From assembly GCA_024277485.1 (NCBI GenBank), contig JAJRVA010000234.1, positions 1 to 20,472 on the forward strand: DNA of 20,472 bases, written 5' to 3'. Under the pieces are notes generated by a model. That model made no database searches, was not told where the DNA came from, and saw only the letters and a program-made list of their open reading frames with translations. The stretch comes from Deltaproteobacteria bacterium. Lineage in GTDB: Bacteria > Desulfobacterota > Desulfobulbia > Desulfobulbales > Desulfobulbaceae. The first letter of the stretch is position 1; each line of letters opens with the position of its first letter. A program made the position numbers and the translations under genes. Shown one piece after another: positions 7,201 through 17,327 of the stretch.

Positions 7201-8411
7201 CGCCCACATCCGTCTGTATGAACTGGGAACAGGAAATAATCCGCTTTGCCCCGACCCTCAGGATCAAATCCCTTGGCAGCGGGGCCCGGAAGGATGTTAT
7301 CAGCTCCCTGAAAAAATTCGATGTGCTGATTTCCAGCTATACCCTCCTGCAGCAGGAGATTGATCTGCTTGAAAAGGTATCCTGGCAGGCAATTGTCCTG
7401 GATGAGGCACAGGCCATCAAAAATGCCGGCACCAAGCGTTCAAGGGCTGCCATGCGGCTCAAGGGCAGGTTCAAGCTGATCACCACCGGCACGCCCATCG
7501 AGAACCATCTCGGTGAGTTGTGGAACCTCTTTCGTTTTATCAATCCCGGGCTGCTGGGCTCTTTCAAGCAGTTCAACGCCCGTTTCGGGATTCCCATTGA
7601 AAAACACCATGACCGCGAGGCCGGCAGAAAGCTGAAAAAAATTATTCGTCCCTTTATGCTGCGGAGGATCAAGTCCCAGGTGCTCGATGAGCTGCCGCCC
7701 CGCACCGAGGTCACCCTGCGGGTGGAGATGAAAGAGGATGAGGTTCACTTTTACGAGGCCCTGCGGCAGCAGGCCCTGGAGAATATTGAAACCAGTTCGG
7801 AAAAATCCGGCCGCCATCTGCAGATCCTGGCCGAGATCATGAAACTTCGCCGGGCCTGCTGCAACCCGCGCCTGATCATGCCTGACACGGAAATTCCATC
7901 CACCAAGCTGGAGGTCTTTGCCCAGGTGGTGGAGGAGCTTATCGGCAGCCGGCACAAGGCCCTGGTCTTCAGCCAGTTTACCGGTCACCTGGCCCTGATT
8001 CGTGAGTACCTGGACAAGGAAGGGATCGTCTATAAATACCTGGACGGGACAACCCCGACCCGGGAGCGGCAGCGGCAGGTGGAATCGTTTCAGGAGGGAG
8101 AGGGCGATCTTTTTCTCATCAGCCTCAAGGCGGGCGGGCTCGGCCTGAACCTGACCGCGGCCGATTATGTCATTCACATGGATCCCTGGTGGAATCCGGC
8201 CGTGGAAGACCAGGCCGCGGACAGGGCGCACCGGATAGGGCAGAAAAGACCGGTAACCGTGTACAGGCTGATTACAGCCAATACCATCGAGGAAAAAATC
8301 GTCAGGCTGCACCAGGAAAAAAGAGACCTGGCAAATTCCCTGCTCGAGGGCGCTGATGTCAGCGCACGGATCAGCGCTGATGAACTCCTGGAGCTGATCA
8401 GGGAGAATTAG
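4260..8411 (+). CDS. SNF2-family DEAD/H ATPase (helicase-like), 1383 residues
   Basis: The C-terminal ~450 residues form a complete SNF2 motor: ADDMGLGKT Walker A (953-961), DEAQ box (1048-1051), TGTP motif III (1076-1079), SQFTGHLALI, ISLKAGGLGLNL (from about 1287) and DQAADRAHRIGQ motif VI (1317-1328). The ~450 residues before the motor resemble the bacterial SNF2-associated region, a beta-rich section of the long-form bacterial SNF2 proteins. The first ~450 residues are predicted helical, begin with what could be a winged-helix segment (SLTPFEKSLLRLI and following) and match nothing I recognise. Such enzymes translocate on double-stranded DNA and remodel protein-DNA complexes; the bacterial relative RapA recycles RNA polymerase. 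No nuclease or methylase partner is adjacent, so a defence role is not supported. It follows the ppiD-like gene by 23 bases. The ribosome-binding site is weak. Confidence 0.9.
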   Translation: MSSDQAQNRAAFDSLTPFEKSLLRLISIIYEPVSITFLHHFLAKAESLVQDIHVPAKEELQATMLHLRQLNLLDEQNRCTHPLVEFLTRETLADGTFHSLAALVEREAPVSYMYGKWTTRCWRAMRQFRIGLYSRDFDRIDESLTFLEENCLTRLDNKAPAVIVAAEAFDADWFGGLPGSIQFFLLEQIIRYSTSSLQHYQPVLDYLEDEQALTVSVDEQVPFHRMLAGYFLFQGRFGELQALLEAHADSFQASGFSGTLAFLRGDTEKALRLYDEELEQQREFSGDRNSFFFGLPGLFCVLALLARNREEDRMAIKQHVASVLTKFKGCPEEIPFRFVEAVVSSIDNGMPDMMVLTEYLNTDNRSLTQFLAVLCLYWMEVEIPDDFKKSLADLYQKSSAQNFTWFAMETAALLSALDVNSEEYGKAAEKLRRELGCRSIITIIEPEKSWKHSLQELISLTSTVREQEKSARLVWMVRYEQGGFHISPREQKRKVSGEWSKGRSISLGRLADHKKLDFLSAQDRLVCAALKEDDTVAKNSGLVFDQEVALPALIGHPFVFLEKSPQTPVEIVGGEPELLVEQQGEHLFINFTQDIGEGSIAVWQETPTRFKVIRVDDNHRRVAEITGRNGLRIPVSASRQVLDAIGQIASFMTVHSSVGVDIQGQSVECVEADPTIHLHFIPYGSGFRLEMFVQPFARGGPYLKPGKGVANIMAEVNGRRLQTRRNLKLEEEKAREIEESCPILDLAIDLEQENEREWHLLDPEECLQALLELEEIRDRIILEWPEGGKLAVRRQTGVNQLNLNIRTSQQDWFGLSGRLEINQDEVIDLKTLLDKVQSSRSRFIPIGDSQFLALTQEFRKRLEELILYSETRGEEKDEIYVHPLAAIAIEELTQGARIKADKGWRKQLHLIQEAQNMVPEVPSTLQAELREYQTEGFVWMARLAHLGVGACLADDMGLGKTLQALAVMLNMAKDGPILVIAPTSVCMNWEQEIIRFAPTLRIKSLGSGARKDVISSLKKFDVLISSYTLLQQEIDLLEKVSWQAIVLDEAQAIKNAGTKRSRAAMRLKGRFKLITTGTPIENHLGELWNLFRFINPGLLGSFKQFNARFGIPIEKHHDREAGRKLKKIIRPFMLRRIKSQVLDELPPRTEVTLRVEMKEDEVHFYEALRQQALENIETSSEKSGRHLQILAEIMKLRRACCNPRLIMPDTEIPSTKLEVFAQVVEELIGSRHKALVFSQFTGHLALIREYLDKEGIVYKYLDGTTPTRERQRQVESFQEGEGDLFLISLKAGGLGLNLTAADYVIHMDPWWNPAVEDQAADRAHRIGQKRPVTVYRLITANTIEEKIVRLHQEKRDLANSLLEGADVSARISADELLELIREN

Positions 8412-8454
8412 GCATCCACAACCGCCGAAAGACAACTGGATAACTGGAGTACAT

Positions 8455-9792
8455 ATGACCATACAGAGGCTGAGGATCGATTCCGAAGAAGGGAAGAGGT
8501 GTATTGCCGGGCTGCTGGACAGGTTCACCTTTGGTGACACTGGATGCAGTGAAGCGGTTGCCGGGATCATTAACCGTGTCAGGCAGGAAGGGGATGCGGC
8601 GGTTCTCGCGTATTCAAAAAAGTTTGACGCGCCGGGTCTGACCCTGGAAAAGCTGCGGGTCTCGGAAGATGAACTGCAGCAGGCCGGCCGGGACGTTGAT
8701 GACAAGGTCAGGGAAAGCCTGCGGTTTGCCATTGACCGGATCCGGACCTTTCATGAACGGGAAATGGAGGATTCCTGGCTCATAACGCGCGATGACGGGG
8801 CCATAACCGGGCGCCTGGTACGGCCTGTTGATTCGGCCGGTCTCTACGTGCCCGGGGGGCAGGGAGGTTCCACTCCCCTGGTGTCATCCGTGCTGATGAA
8901 CGGCATCCCGGCAGGTATAGCCGGTGTTGCCAGGCGGGTCATGGTGACCCCGCCGGGCAGGGATGGAAAGATTAATCCCGTGCTCCTGTTGGCGGCACAG
9001 GAAATCGGCATCAGGGAAATTTACAAGGCCGGTTCAGCATGGGCGGTGGCTGCGCTTGCCTACGGGACCCGTTCCATTCCCCGGGTGGATGTCATTGTCG
9101 GGCCCGGCAACCAGTACGTGGCAGAGGCAAAAAGGCAGGTCATGGGGCGGGTGCGCATCGATATGATAGCCGGCCCCAGTGAGGTGCTCATCATCGCCGA
9201 TGGAACCGCCAATCCTGTTTTCATTGCGGCGGATATGCTGGCCCAGGCCGAGCACGATGCCCAGGCCCTGCCCCTGCTTATCACCACAAGCTGAGACATC
9301 GCCGACCGGACCATTGCCGAGCTTGAGCGGCAGCTTGCCGGGCTGGGGCGGCAGGAAACGGCCCGGGCCTCCCTGCGGGACAACGGCGTGATCTTTATAG
9401 CGGATTCCCTTGAGGCGGCAATGGATACGGCCAACGAAATTGCCATCGAGCATCTCGAGCTGCAGGTTAAGGATCCCTGGCAGTGGCTGCCTAAAATACG
9501 TCATGCCGGGGCAGTCTTTCTTGGTTCATACACTCCGGAAGCGGCGGGTGACTACGTGGCCGGTCCCAACCATGTCCTGCCGACCATGGGGACCGCAAGG
9601 ATTTCATCCGCCCTTGGCGTGGAGACATTTCTCAAGAAAAGCTCCATTATCTCCTATTCCCGCCGCTCCCTGGCAGGAGACGCGGAACATGTCCGCAGGC
9701 TGGCTGCCCTGGAGGGGCTGACAGCACACGAGAATTCCGTAACGGTCCGGGTTGAAGAAAAGGACGGGCAACAGCCGGGTTCCAGTGAATGA
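8455..9792 (+). CDS. hisD: histidinol dehydrogenase interrupted by in-frame TGA at codon 280
   Basis: The frame encodes HisD, the zinc enzyme of the last two steps of histidine synthesis (histidinol to histidine). If the TGA at 9292-9294 is read through it gives 445 codons, against about 430 for the family. The upstream part has VDSAGLYVPGG, GPGNQYVAEAKRQV and the ligands Gln264 and His267 in LAQAEHD. The downstream part continues in the same frame without a gap and carries the catalytic pair Glu332-His333 (IEHLEL), Asp366 (GDYVAGPNH) and His425 (TAHENSV). Zinc ligands therefore lie on both sides of the TGA and neither half could be active alone. No ribosome-binding site is seen for a restart at GTG 9388. 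The start ATG has GGAG about 8 bases upstream. The cause may be a nonsense mutation, a sequencing error or recoding. Other genes here end in TGA, so TGA is not reassigned globally. Confidence 0.9.
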
Positions 9793-9796
9793 TAAC

Positions 9797-10459
9797 ATGG
9801 CACGGGAAGCAAGGGACCTGCTTGGCAGGGGACTTGCACAACTTGGTATCCCTCTTGCCGAACAGGCGATAACCTGCCTTGCCAGGTACAGCCTTGAACT
9901 GCTCAAGTGGAACAGGAAGGTCAACCTTGTTGCCAGGAAAACATCCCTTGAAGAACTGATTGAAAAACATTTTCTGGATTCACTGACTCTGCTACCCGTG
10001 CTGGAAGATATCGTGCCGGCAAAAGGTGAACTCCTTGATGTGGGCAGTGGCGCAGGGTTTCCCGGACTGGTGGTGAAAGTGGCGCGTCCCGGGCGTCCCG
10101 TGTCCTTGCTCGAACCGCGCCTGCGCCGGGTTGCCTTTCTCGAGCATATCATCCGCCTCCTGTCCCTTGACGCCATTACAGTTCTGCCGCATCGCACCGA
10201 TGAGAAAACAGCGCTGCGCGACCTGCACTGTGCCGTCATCACCAGCCGGGCGGTTGCCGATGTGCCCTCCTTTCTGGAAATGGTGGATGACCTGGCAGAT
10301 CCCGGCGCCCGCGTGGTCTGCATGCAGGGTCCTACAGGACAGGAGCACTGGGAGAGCGCCCGGGCGCACCCGCGATTTGACCGGGTCGGCATCGAGCATG
10401 TCCGGCTCCCTGTTTCCCATGACCATCGGACGCTCCTTGTATTCCGCAAGAGATCCTGA
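9797..10459 (+). CDS. rsmG: 16S rRNA (guanine527-N7)-methyltransferase RsmG
   Basis: About 220 residues, with the SAM-binding motif LLDVGSGAGFPG (residues about 79-90) and the RsmG/GidB signatures YSLELLKWNRKVNLVA and EKHFLDSL near the N terminus. The second signature marks the rRNA-binding face. RsmG methylates G527 of 16S rRNA, and its loss confers low-level streptomycin resistance. The ATG at 9797 lies 4 bases after the hisD stop. A GTG at 9785 or TTG at 9752, overlapping hisD, are possible earlier starts, and the ribosome-binding site is poor for all of them. In many genomes rsmG sits near gidA/parAB, so its place between hisD and leuB is unusual but probably only co-transcription. Confidence 0.92.
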   Translation: MAREARDLLGRGLAQLGIPLAEQAITCLARYSLELLKWNRKVNLVARKTSLEELIEKHFLDSLTLLPVLEDIVPAKGELLDVGSGAGFPGLVVKVARPGRPVSLLEPRLRRVAFLEHIIRLLSLDAITVLPHRTDEKTALRDLHCAVITSRAVADVPSFLEMVDDLADPGARVVCMQGPTGQEHWESARAHPRFDRVGIEHVRLPVSHDHRTLLVFRKRS

Positions 10460-10579
10460 GCTGCGCCGCACAAAAACAGGGGACACCTTCCTTGAGGTAG
10501 TACTGGTCAAAAGACTACGGATTTGGTATGTAACGTATCTTTCAGGTATCGCATTATGAACACCAGATCACAGGAATAA

Positions 10580-12624
<2,045 letters not shown>

Positions 12625-12652
12625 GCTCGGCCTTTCAGAGTGGAGGAGAACA

Positions 12653-13771
12653 ATGCGAAAAGTTGCAATCATAGGTTGGCGCGGCATGGTCGGTTCGGTC
12701 CTCATGGAGCGAATGCGCCGGGAAAATGACTTCCAGGGTTTTGAAGTTTTCTTTTTTTCAACCTCCCAGGCCGGCCGGGCCGGGCCGGAGATAGACGGCA
12801 GGGTGTATGAGCTGCTGGACGCGACCGATACCGGGCTCCTGCAGGAAATGGACATCATCCTGTCCTGCCAGGGAGGTGGCTATACCGGTACCGTTCATCC
12901 CGAGCTGCGGAAAAACAACTGGGACGGCTACTGGATCGACGCGGCCTCCACCCTGCGCATGGAAGAAAATTCGGTCATCGTCCTCGACCCGGTCAACAGG
13001 ACGGTCATCGACAGGGCGCTTGCCGGCGGTATCAAGGATTATATCGGCGGTAACTGCACGGTTTCCCTGATGCTCATGGGGCTTGGCGGTCTGTTCGAGA
13101 AGGGCTGGGTGGAATGGGTCACCTCCATGACCTACCAGGCAGCGTCAGGGGCTGGCGCCAAGAACATGCGCGAGCTGGTGAGCCAGATGCGGTATATCGG
13201 GAACTCGTCCGCATCAATGCTTGATGATCCTGCCGCCGCGATCCTTGATCTCGACCGCAGGGTGACCGAGACTCTCAGGGACGCTGCCATGCCCACGGAC
13301 AATTTTGGTACCCCCCTGGCGGCAAGCCTTATTCCCTGGATCGACAGGGCCATGGAAAACGGCCAGACCCGGGAGGAGTGGAAGGGTGGGGCCGAGACCA
13401 ACAAAATCATCGGCCGGCAGAAGAATCCCGTTCCGGTTGACGGCTGCTGCGTACGGGTCGGCGCCATGCGCTGCCACAGCCAGGCCTTTACCATCAAACT
13501 GAACCGGGATGTCCCCCTGGATGAGATCACCTCGGCCATTGCCACCCATAACGAATGGGTGTACCTGGTTGAGAACAACAAAGAAGAGACGCTCAAGGAA
13601 CTGACCCCGGCCAGGGTAACCGGCACCCTTGACATCCCGGTGGGCAGAATCCGGAAACTGAACATCGGTCCGGAGTACCTGACGGCGTTCAGCGTCGGCG
13701 ACCAGCTCCTCTGGGGCGCGGCAGAGCCGGTGCGGCGCATGCTGCGGATTGTGCTGGAGTATCTTGGATAG
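12653..13771 (+). CDS. asd: aspartate-semialdehyde dehydrogenase
   Basis: A 372-residue enzyme of the enterobacterial-type Asd subfamily, which reduces aspartyl phosphate to aspartate semialdehyde for lysine/diaminopimelate, threonine and methionine synthesis. Visible motifs are the NADP-binding start [18 protein letters not shown], the FFFSTSQAG strand, the catalytic Cys135 in [13 protein letters not shown], the substrate-binding [12 protein letters not shown] and the [15 protein letters not shown] segment with the active-site His. The frame is open well upstream, but ATG at 12653 is the natural start because GGAGGAG lies 4-10 bases before it. It follows the Prs-like gene by 28 bases and is probably in the same operon. 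Confidence 0.96.
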   Translation: MRKVAIIGWRGMVGSVLMERMRRENDFQGFEVFFFSTSQAGRAGPEIDGRVYELLDATDTGLLQEMDIILSCQGGGYTGTVHPELRKNNWDGYWIDAASTLRMEENSVIVLDPVNRTVIDRALAGGIKDYIGGNCTVSLMLMGLGGLFEKGWVEWVTSMTYQAASGAGAKNMRELVSQMRYIGNSSASMLDDPAAAILDLDRRVTETLRDAAMPTDNFGTPLAASLIPWIDRAMENGQTREEWKGGAETNKIIGRQKNPVPVDGCCVRVGAMRCHSQAFTIKLNRDVPLDEITSAIATHNEWVYLVENNKEETLKELTPARVTGTLDIPVGRIRKLNIGPEYLTAFSVGDQLLWGAAEPVRRMLRIVLEYLG

Positions 13772-13889
13772 ACACGGTACTGATAAGAATTTGTTCAGGT
13801 TGGGATGTATCAAAAATATTTAGATTAACGGTTCAGGAAAGTATACCTGTCAATACATTGAATACAACAAACAAGAGGAAGGTAACTCC

Positions 13890-14948
13890 ATGGGAAAAAC
13901 ATACAGGATAGCGGTAATGGGTGGTGACGGAACAGGTCCGGAAGTTGTGGCTGAGGGCCTGAAAGTGTTGCAGGCCGCTGCGGACAAGTTTGATTTCACG
14001 CTCCGGTTGACCGATTTTGATTATGGCGGCGACCGCTATCTTGAAACCGGCGAGGTCCTGCCTGACAATGCGGCCGAAGAGTTGTCCGGGCACGATGCCA
14101 TTTTCCTGGGCGCCATCGGCCACCCGGATGTCAAGCCCGGCATCCTGGAAAAGGGCATTCTCCTGCACTTGCGTTTTGCCCTGGACCAGTATATCAACCT
14201 GCGTCCCGTGATCCTTTACCCCAATGTGGAGACGCCGCTCAAGGACAAGGGACCCGAGGATATTGATTTTGTGGTGGTCCGGGAAAACACGGAAGGATTA
14301 TATGCAGGCGCGGGAGGTGTCCTGAAAAAAGGAACGCCGGATGAAGTGGCGGTGCAGGAATCGATCAACACCAGAAAGGGTGTGGAGAGGTGCATTCGTT
14401 TCGCCTTTGACTATGCCCGCAAAAGAGACAAGCGTAAAACCGTCACCCTCTGCGGCAAGACCAATGTCCTCACCTTTGCCTTTGACCTCTGGGAACGCAC
14501 CTTTTACGAGGTGGCCGAAGAATATCCGGATATAAAAACAGAGTACGCCCACGTGGATGCCACCTGCATGTGGATGGTCAAGAATCCCGAGTGGTTCGAC
14601 GTCATTGTCACCGACAACATGTTCGGCGACATCATCACCGACCTGGGCGCCATGATCCAGGGCGGCATGGGTATTGCCGCCGGCGGCAATATAAACCCTG
14701 AAGGGGTCAGCATGTTTGAGCCCATCGGCGGCTCAGCCCCCAAGTACACGGGCAAGAATGTCATCAATCCGCTGGCTGCCATCGGCGCGGGCCAGATGAT
14801 GCTCGATTACCTGGGTGAAACCGAGGCGGCGGCAGCGGTTGAAAATGCCATAAAATACGTGGTTTCCGAGAAACTGTCCAGCCTGTCAGCCGGCAAAATG
14901 GGATATGGAACTTCCGAAGTGGGTGATCTCGTCGCGGCAGCAGTGTAA
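13890..14948 (+). CDS. isopropylmalate/isocitrate dehydrogenase family protein (second LeuB-type paralogue)
   Basis: A 352-residue beta-decarboxylating dehydrogenase: [19 protein letters not shown] at the N terminus, [13 protein letters not shown] with the catalytic Lys, [20 protein letters not shown] with the metal Asp residues, and [15 protein letters not shown] near the end. It differs from the upstream leuB: the specificity loop reads [15 protein letters not shown] instead of ELTSGIYFG, and the substrate arginines sit in [17 protein letters not shown]. The overall pattern resembles the actinobacterial-type isopropylmalate dehydrogenases and tartrate-type relatives. It could be a second leucine enzyme or act on another 2-hydroxy acid such as (homo)isocitrate or a methylmalate. 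AGAGGAAGG lies about 8 bases before the ATG. A 118-base gap precedes it, and it is the last plus-strand gene. Confidence 0.88.
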   Translation: MGKTYRIAVMGGDGTGPEVVAEGLKVLQAAADKFDFTLRLTDFDYGGDRYLETGEVLPDNAAEELSGHDAIFLGAIGHPDVKPGILEKGILLHLRFALDQYINLRPVILYPNVETPLKDKGPEDIDFVVVRENTEGLYAGAGGVLKKGTPDEVAVQESINTRKGVERCIRFAFDYARKRDKRKTVTLCGKTNVLTFAFDLWERTFYEVAEEYPDIKTEYAHVDATCMWMVKNPEWFDVIVTDNMFGDIITDLGAMIQGGMGIAAGGNINPEGVSMFEPIGGSAPKYTGKNVINPLAAIGAGQMMLDYLGETEAAAAVENAIKYVVSEKLSSLSAGKMGYGTSEVGDLVAAAV

Positions 14949-15355
14949 TGCCGGGACATCCATGATATCGGCCAGCACGTGTGTTAGAACATATTGCAAA
15001 TCTGTGCCGTTGTAATTACAGTAATTACAACGGCACAAAAACTTTACGTTTCAATACAACATCTAGCACACATTCAAGGTGACACCATGGAAAAACATGT
15101 ACGCTCAAGGAACATAAAAATATAAAGAGAGGGGTGGGGTCTTACGTATTTTTCAGCTGTAACTGCCTGGATTGTTGATGTTTTTCGGTTTGAACCGGCT
15201 TGATTCTATAAACTCCTGTCCGAGACAGTGCCCGGCATGATCCAGCATAACATGCAACTTTACAATAAACAGGACCTGATAAAGTAACTGTATCCTTCGT
15301 CCTGCGATTTAATCTACGGTTGTTGACTGAAGAACGAGGGGGAGAACAGGGGTTT
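14949..15355. other. 407-base non-coding gap between convergent genes
   Basis: The gap lies between the end of the second LeuB-type gene (plus) and the end of lolD (minus). No open frame of useful length is present; the best is a 12-codon frame at 15087-15125 with a fair ribosome-binding site, which I do not call. The left half holds a large inverted repeat (14979-15071). The right half (15072-15355) is AT-richer than the genes and shows only a 5-bp hairpin CTGTC/GACAG near 15217. Neither transcript has a hairpin plus U-tract terminator close to its stop. Confidence 0.7.
14979..15071. repeat. nested inverted repeat with a 17-bp perfect core
   Basis: The core arms 15003-15019 and 15021-15037 are perfectly complementary (TGTGCCGTTGTAATTAC and its complement) around a single central A, and GTAATTAC within them is itself a palindrome. 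An outer, imperfect pair surrounds it: GTGTGTTAGAACATATTG (14979-14996) against CAATACAACATCTAGCACAC (15052-15071), sharing the GTGTG, TAGA and ATTG blocks. It lies 30-120 bases after the plus-strand stop and may terminate transcription from one or both sides, but neither strand has a U tract next to the core. Confidence 0.85.
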
Positions 15356-16054
15356 TCAGGAGCTTAGAATCCCGTCCTGAAGGGTGAGGCGACGGTCCAT
15401 GGCGCCTGCCAGTGTTTCGTTGTGCGTAACCATGACAACGGACAACCCCCTGTCTTTGCACATATCGCGCAGCAGGTCAAAGACCATGCGGCCGCTTTTC
15501 GAGTCAAGGTTGCCGGTGGGTTCGTCAGCCAGCAGGAGGCTGGGCTGCATGGCCAGCGCCCGGGCCAGGGCGACCCGCTGCTGCTCGCCGCCGGACAGCT
15601 CGCCGCTTCTGTGATGCAGACGGTGGGCCAGGTTGACCTGCTCCAGCAGGTTTTTTGCGCCTGCAAGGAGTTCTTTTCTGTCCTGCCCGTGGATCATGCC
15701 GGGCATCATCACGTTTTCCAGGGCCGTAAACTCAGGCAGGAGGTGATGGAACTGAAAAATAAAACCGATATGCCGGTTGCGGTGCCTGCTCAGCTCTTTT
15801 TCATTCAGCGAGGCCAGAGGCCGGCTGTTAAAGGTGAGTGTGCCTTCCGTGGGCAGGTCCAGGGTGCCAAGAATCTGAAGGAGGGTTGTTTTTCCTGATC
15901 CTGATTCGCCCACAACAGCGATCATTTCGCTCTTCCTGACCGTAATGTCGATTCCTTTCAGCACATGAATCCTGTTCGGATCCGAGCCAAATGACTTGTG
16001 AATGCCCTCTGCCTGAAGGAGGGGGAAGGTGGCCAGATTGTCGCTGTTATTCAT
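15356..16054 (-). CDS. lolD: lipoprotein-releasing system ATP-binding protein LolD
   Basis: A 232-residue ABC ATPase: Walker A GESGSGKTT, the Q-loop region FQFHHLLPEFTALENVMMPG characteristic of LolD, signature LSGGEQQRVALARAL, Walker B LLLADEPTGNLD and the switch His in VMVTHNETLAG. LolD powers the LolCE complex, which lifts lipoproteins from the inner membrane to the carrier LolA. Its ATG overlaps the end of the permease gene by 8 bases, so the two are translationally coupled. The MacB family is similar, but the Q-loop segment and the LolC-type partner favour LolD. Confidence 0.93.
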   Translation of the reverse strand: MNNSDNLATFPLLQAEGIHKSFGSDPNRIHVLKGIDITVRKSEMIAVVGESGSGKTTLLQILGTLDLPTEGTLTFNSRPLASLNEKELSRHRNRHIGFIFQFHHLLPEFTALENVMMPGMIHGQDRKELLAGAKNLLEQVNLAHRLHHRSGELSGGEQQRVALARALAMQPSLLLADEPTGNLDSKSGRMVFDLLRDMCKDRGLSVVMVTHNETLAGAMDRRLTLQDGILSS

Positions 16055-17270
16055 AGGTCAGGGCCTCGGCAGGCTGCACTTTTGACGCCTTCCACGAGGG
16101 ATACAGGGTGGCGGCAAGTGTTATGAGTATCGCCGATACGGCAATGATGCTGACATCAACAGGCACCACCTTGATGGGCAGGGTGGACATGGGATAGACA
16201 TTGCTGGGAAGTTCGATGAATTTGTAGCGTTTCAGGATGGCGCAGAGCCCCAGCCCACCGATGACCCCGAAAACGGTCCCGGTCATGCCGATAACAGCGC
16301 CCTGGTTGAAAAAGATGCGCATGATTGAGCCGGTGGTCGCGCCCATGGATTTGAGAATGGCTATGTCGCGGTTTTTTTCCATGACCACCATGATCAGGGC
16401 GCTGATGATATTTAAGGCGGCAACCAGGATAATCAGGTCAAGGGCGATGAAAATACCGGCCTTTTCGAGCTTCAGGGCCGCAAAAAGGTTCTGGTTGAGC
16501 TGCATCCAGTCCCGGACCGAGTAGCCGGGGCCAAGCGCTTCCCTGATATTATCTGCGACCCGGTCCGCCTGCTCAACGTTTCTGACCCGTACCTCCAGGC
16601 CGTGCACCCCTTCTTCTTCACCGTTCAGGCTTCTGGCAGTGGTGAGATTGATGAAGCCCAGGGTGGAATCGTACTCAAACATCCCGGTTGCAAAGATGCC
16701 TGTTACAATGCAGGTCCGGATTTTCGGGAGCACACCCATGGGTGAGAGGGGACCGTCCGGGGAGATGAGCCTGACCCTGCTTCCCTTTCTGATGCTGAGC
16801 TGCCTCGCAAGTTCCTGGCCGATGATAATGCCCGGCAGATCAGCTTCGCGGTCAAGGTCGTCAAGCTGACCGGCTTTCATCTTTGTGCTGATATTGATGA
16901 CATTACCGGCTGTCCGGGGATCAATACCACGTAGGACTATGCCGCTGGAGTTGCGGCCGGAGGAGATGAGCACCTGTCCATAGATATATGGCGTCGTTGC
17001 TTCAACGCCCTTGATGGCCTCAACCTGCCGGGCAAGCTTGGTCGCCCTGGTGATGTTGTTGCCGTAGCGCTGGACAAGCACATGTGAATTGATGCCGATG
17101 ATCTGGTCGCGAAGTCCTTCGGTAAATCCGGTATACACGGACAGGACAACGATCAGCGCCATGACCCCGACAGCAACACCAAGGATGGAAATAACGGAGA
17201 TCAGCGAAATAAACTTATGCTTGCGCTTGGCCCTGAGATACCGTCGGCTGACAAACCATTCAAATGACAT
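16047..17270 (-). CDS. lolC: lipoprotein-releasing system permease LolC/LolE
   Basis: A 407-residue MacB/FtsX-type permease. The cytoplasmic start MSFEWFVSRRYLRAKRKHKF and the SLISVISILGVAVGVMALIVV helix (about residues 20-48) are typical of LolC/LolE. A periplasmic domain of about 220 residues follows, then three C-terminal helices (LIILVAALNIISALIMVVM, GAVIGMTGTVFGVIGGLGL, IIAVSAILITLAATLYP). It ends in the family motif PSWKASKVQPAEALTYE. Only one permease gene is present, so the transporter is probably a homodimer, as in bacteria with a single LolC/E (LolF). It lies 57 bases downstream of lysS on the same strand. Confidence 0.92.
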   Translation of the reverse strand: MSFEWFVSRRYLRAKRKHKFISLISVISILGVAVGVMALIVVLSVYTGFTEGLRDQIIGINSHVLVQRYGNNITRATKLARQVEAIKGVEATTPYIYGQVLISSGRNSSGIVLRGIDPRTAGNVINISTKMKAGQLDDLDREADLPGIIIGQELARQLSIRKGSRVRLISPDGPLSPMGVLPKIRTCIVTGIFATGMFEYDSTLGFINLTTARSLNGEEEGVHGLEVRVRNVEQADRVADNIREALGPGYSVRDWMQLNQNLFAALKLEKAGIFIALDLIILVAALNIISALIMVVMEKNRDIAILKSMGATTGSIMRIFFNQGAVIGMTGTVFGVIGGLGLCAILKRYKFIELPSNVYPMSTLPIKVVPVDVSIIAVSAILITLAATLYPSWKASKVQPAEALTYE

Positions 17271-17327
17271 TTTTTTACTCAGTATCTCGGGAGTTCTCTG
17301 TATGGCATCACGTTACAGGAGTAAATA

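Noticed and set aside
4260..8411. Defence-island interpretation of the SNF2 gene
   Set aside because: No nuclease, methyltransferase, DUF1998 or other defence partner is adjacent, and the neighbours are housekeeping genes.
7440..8732. A 430-codon open frame on the minus strand opposite the SNF2 and hisD genes
   Set aside because: It lies antisense to the strongly conserved SNF2 motor motifs and the hisD start. Its translation shows no recognisable domain and no ribosome-binding site, which fits a GC-rich shadow frame.
9292..9294. Genome-wide reassignment of TGA to an amino acid
   Set aside because: ligA, acyP, rsmG, leuB, lolD and the methyltransferase in this window all end naturally at TGA.
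9604..10473. A 289-codon minus-strand frame opposite hisD and rsmG
   Set aside because: Its composition is rich in Arg and Ser, as expected of a reverse-frame shadow, and it overlaps two conserved genes completely.
14979..15071. Integron attC site
   Set aside because: GTTAGAA occurs in the left arm, but it is not in the GTTRRRY form or at the required outer end. No matching RYYYAAC partner, integrase or gene cassette is present.
15087..15125. A 12-codon frame in the convergent gap
   Set aside because: A fair ribosome-binding site is present, but the product is too short to judge and has no similarity or context to support it.
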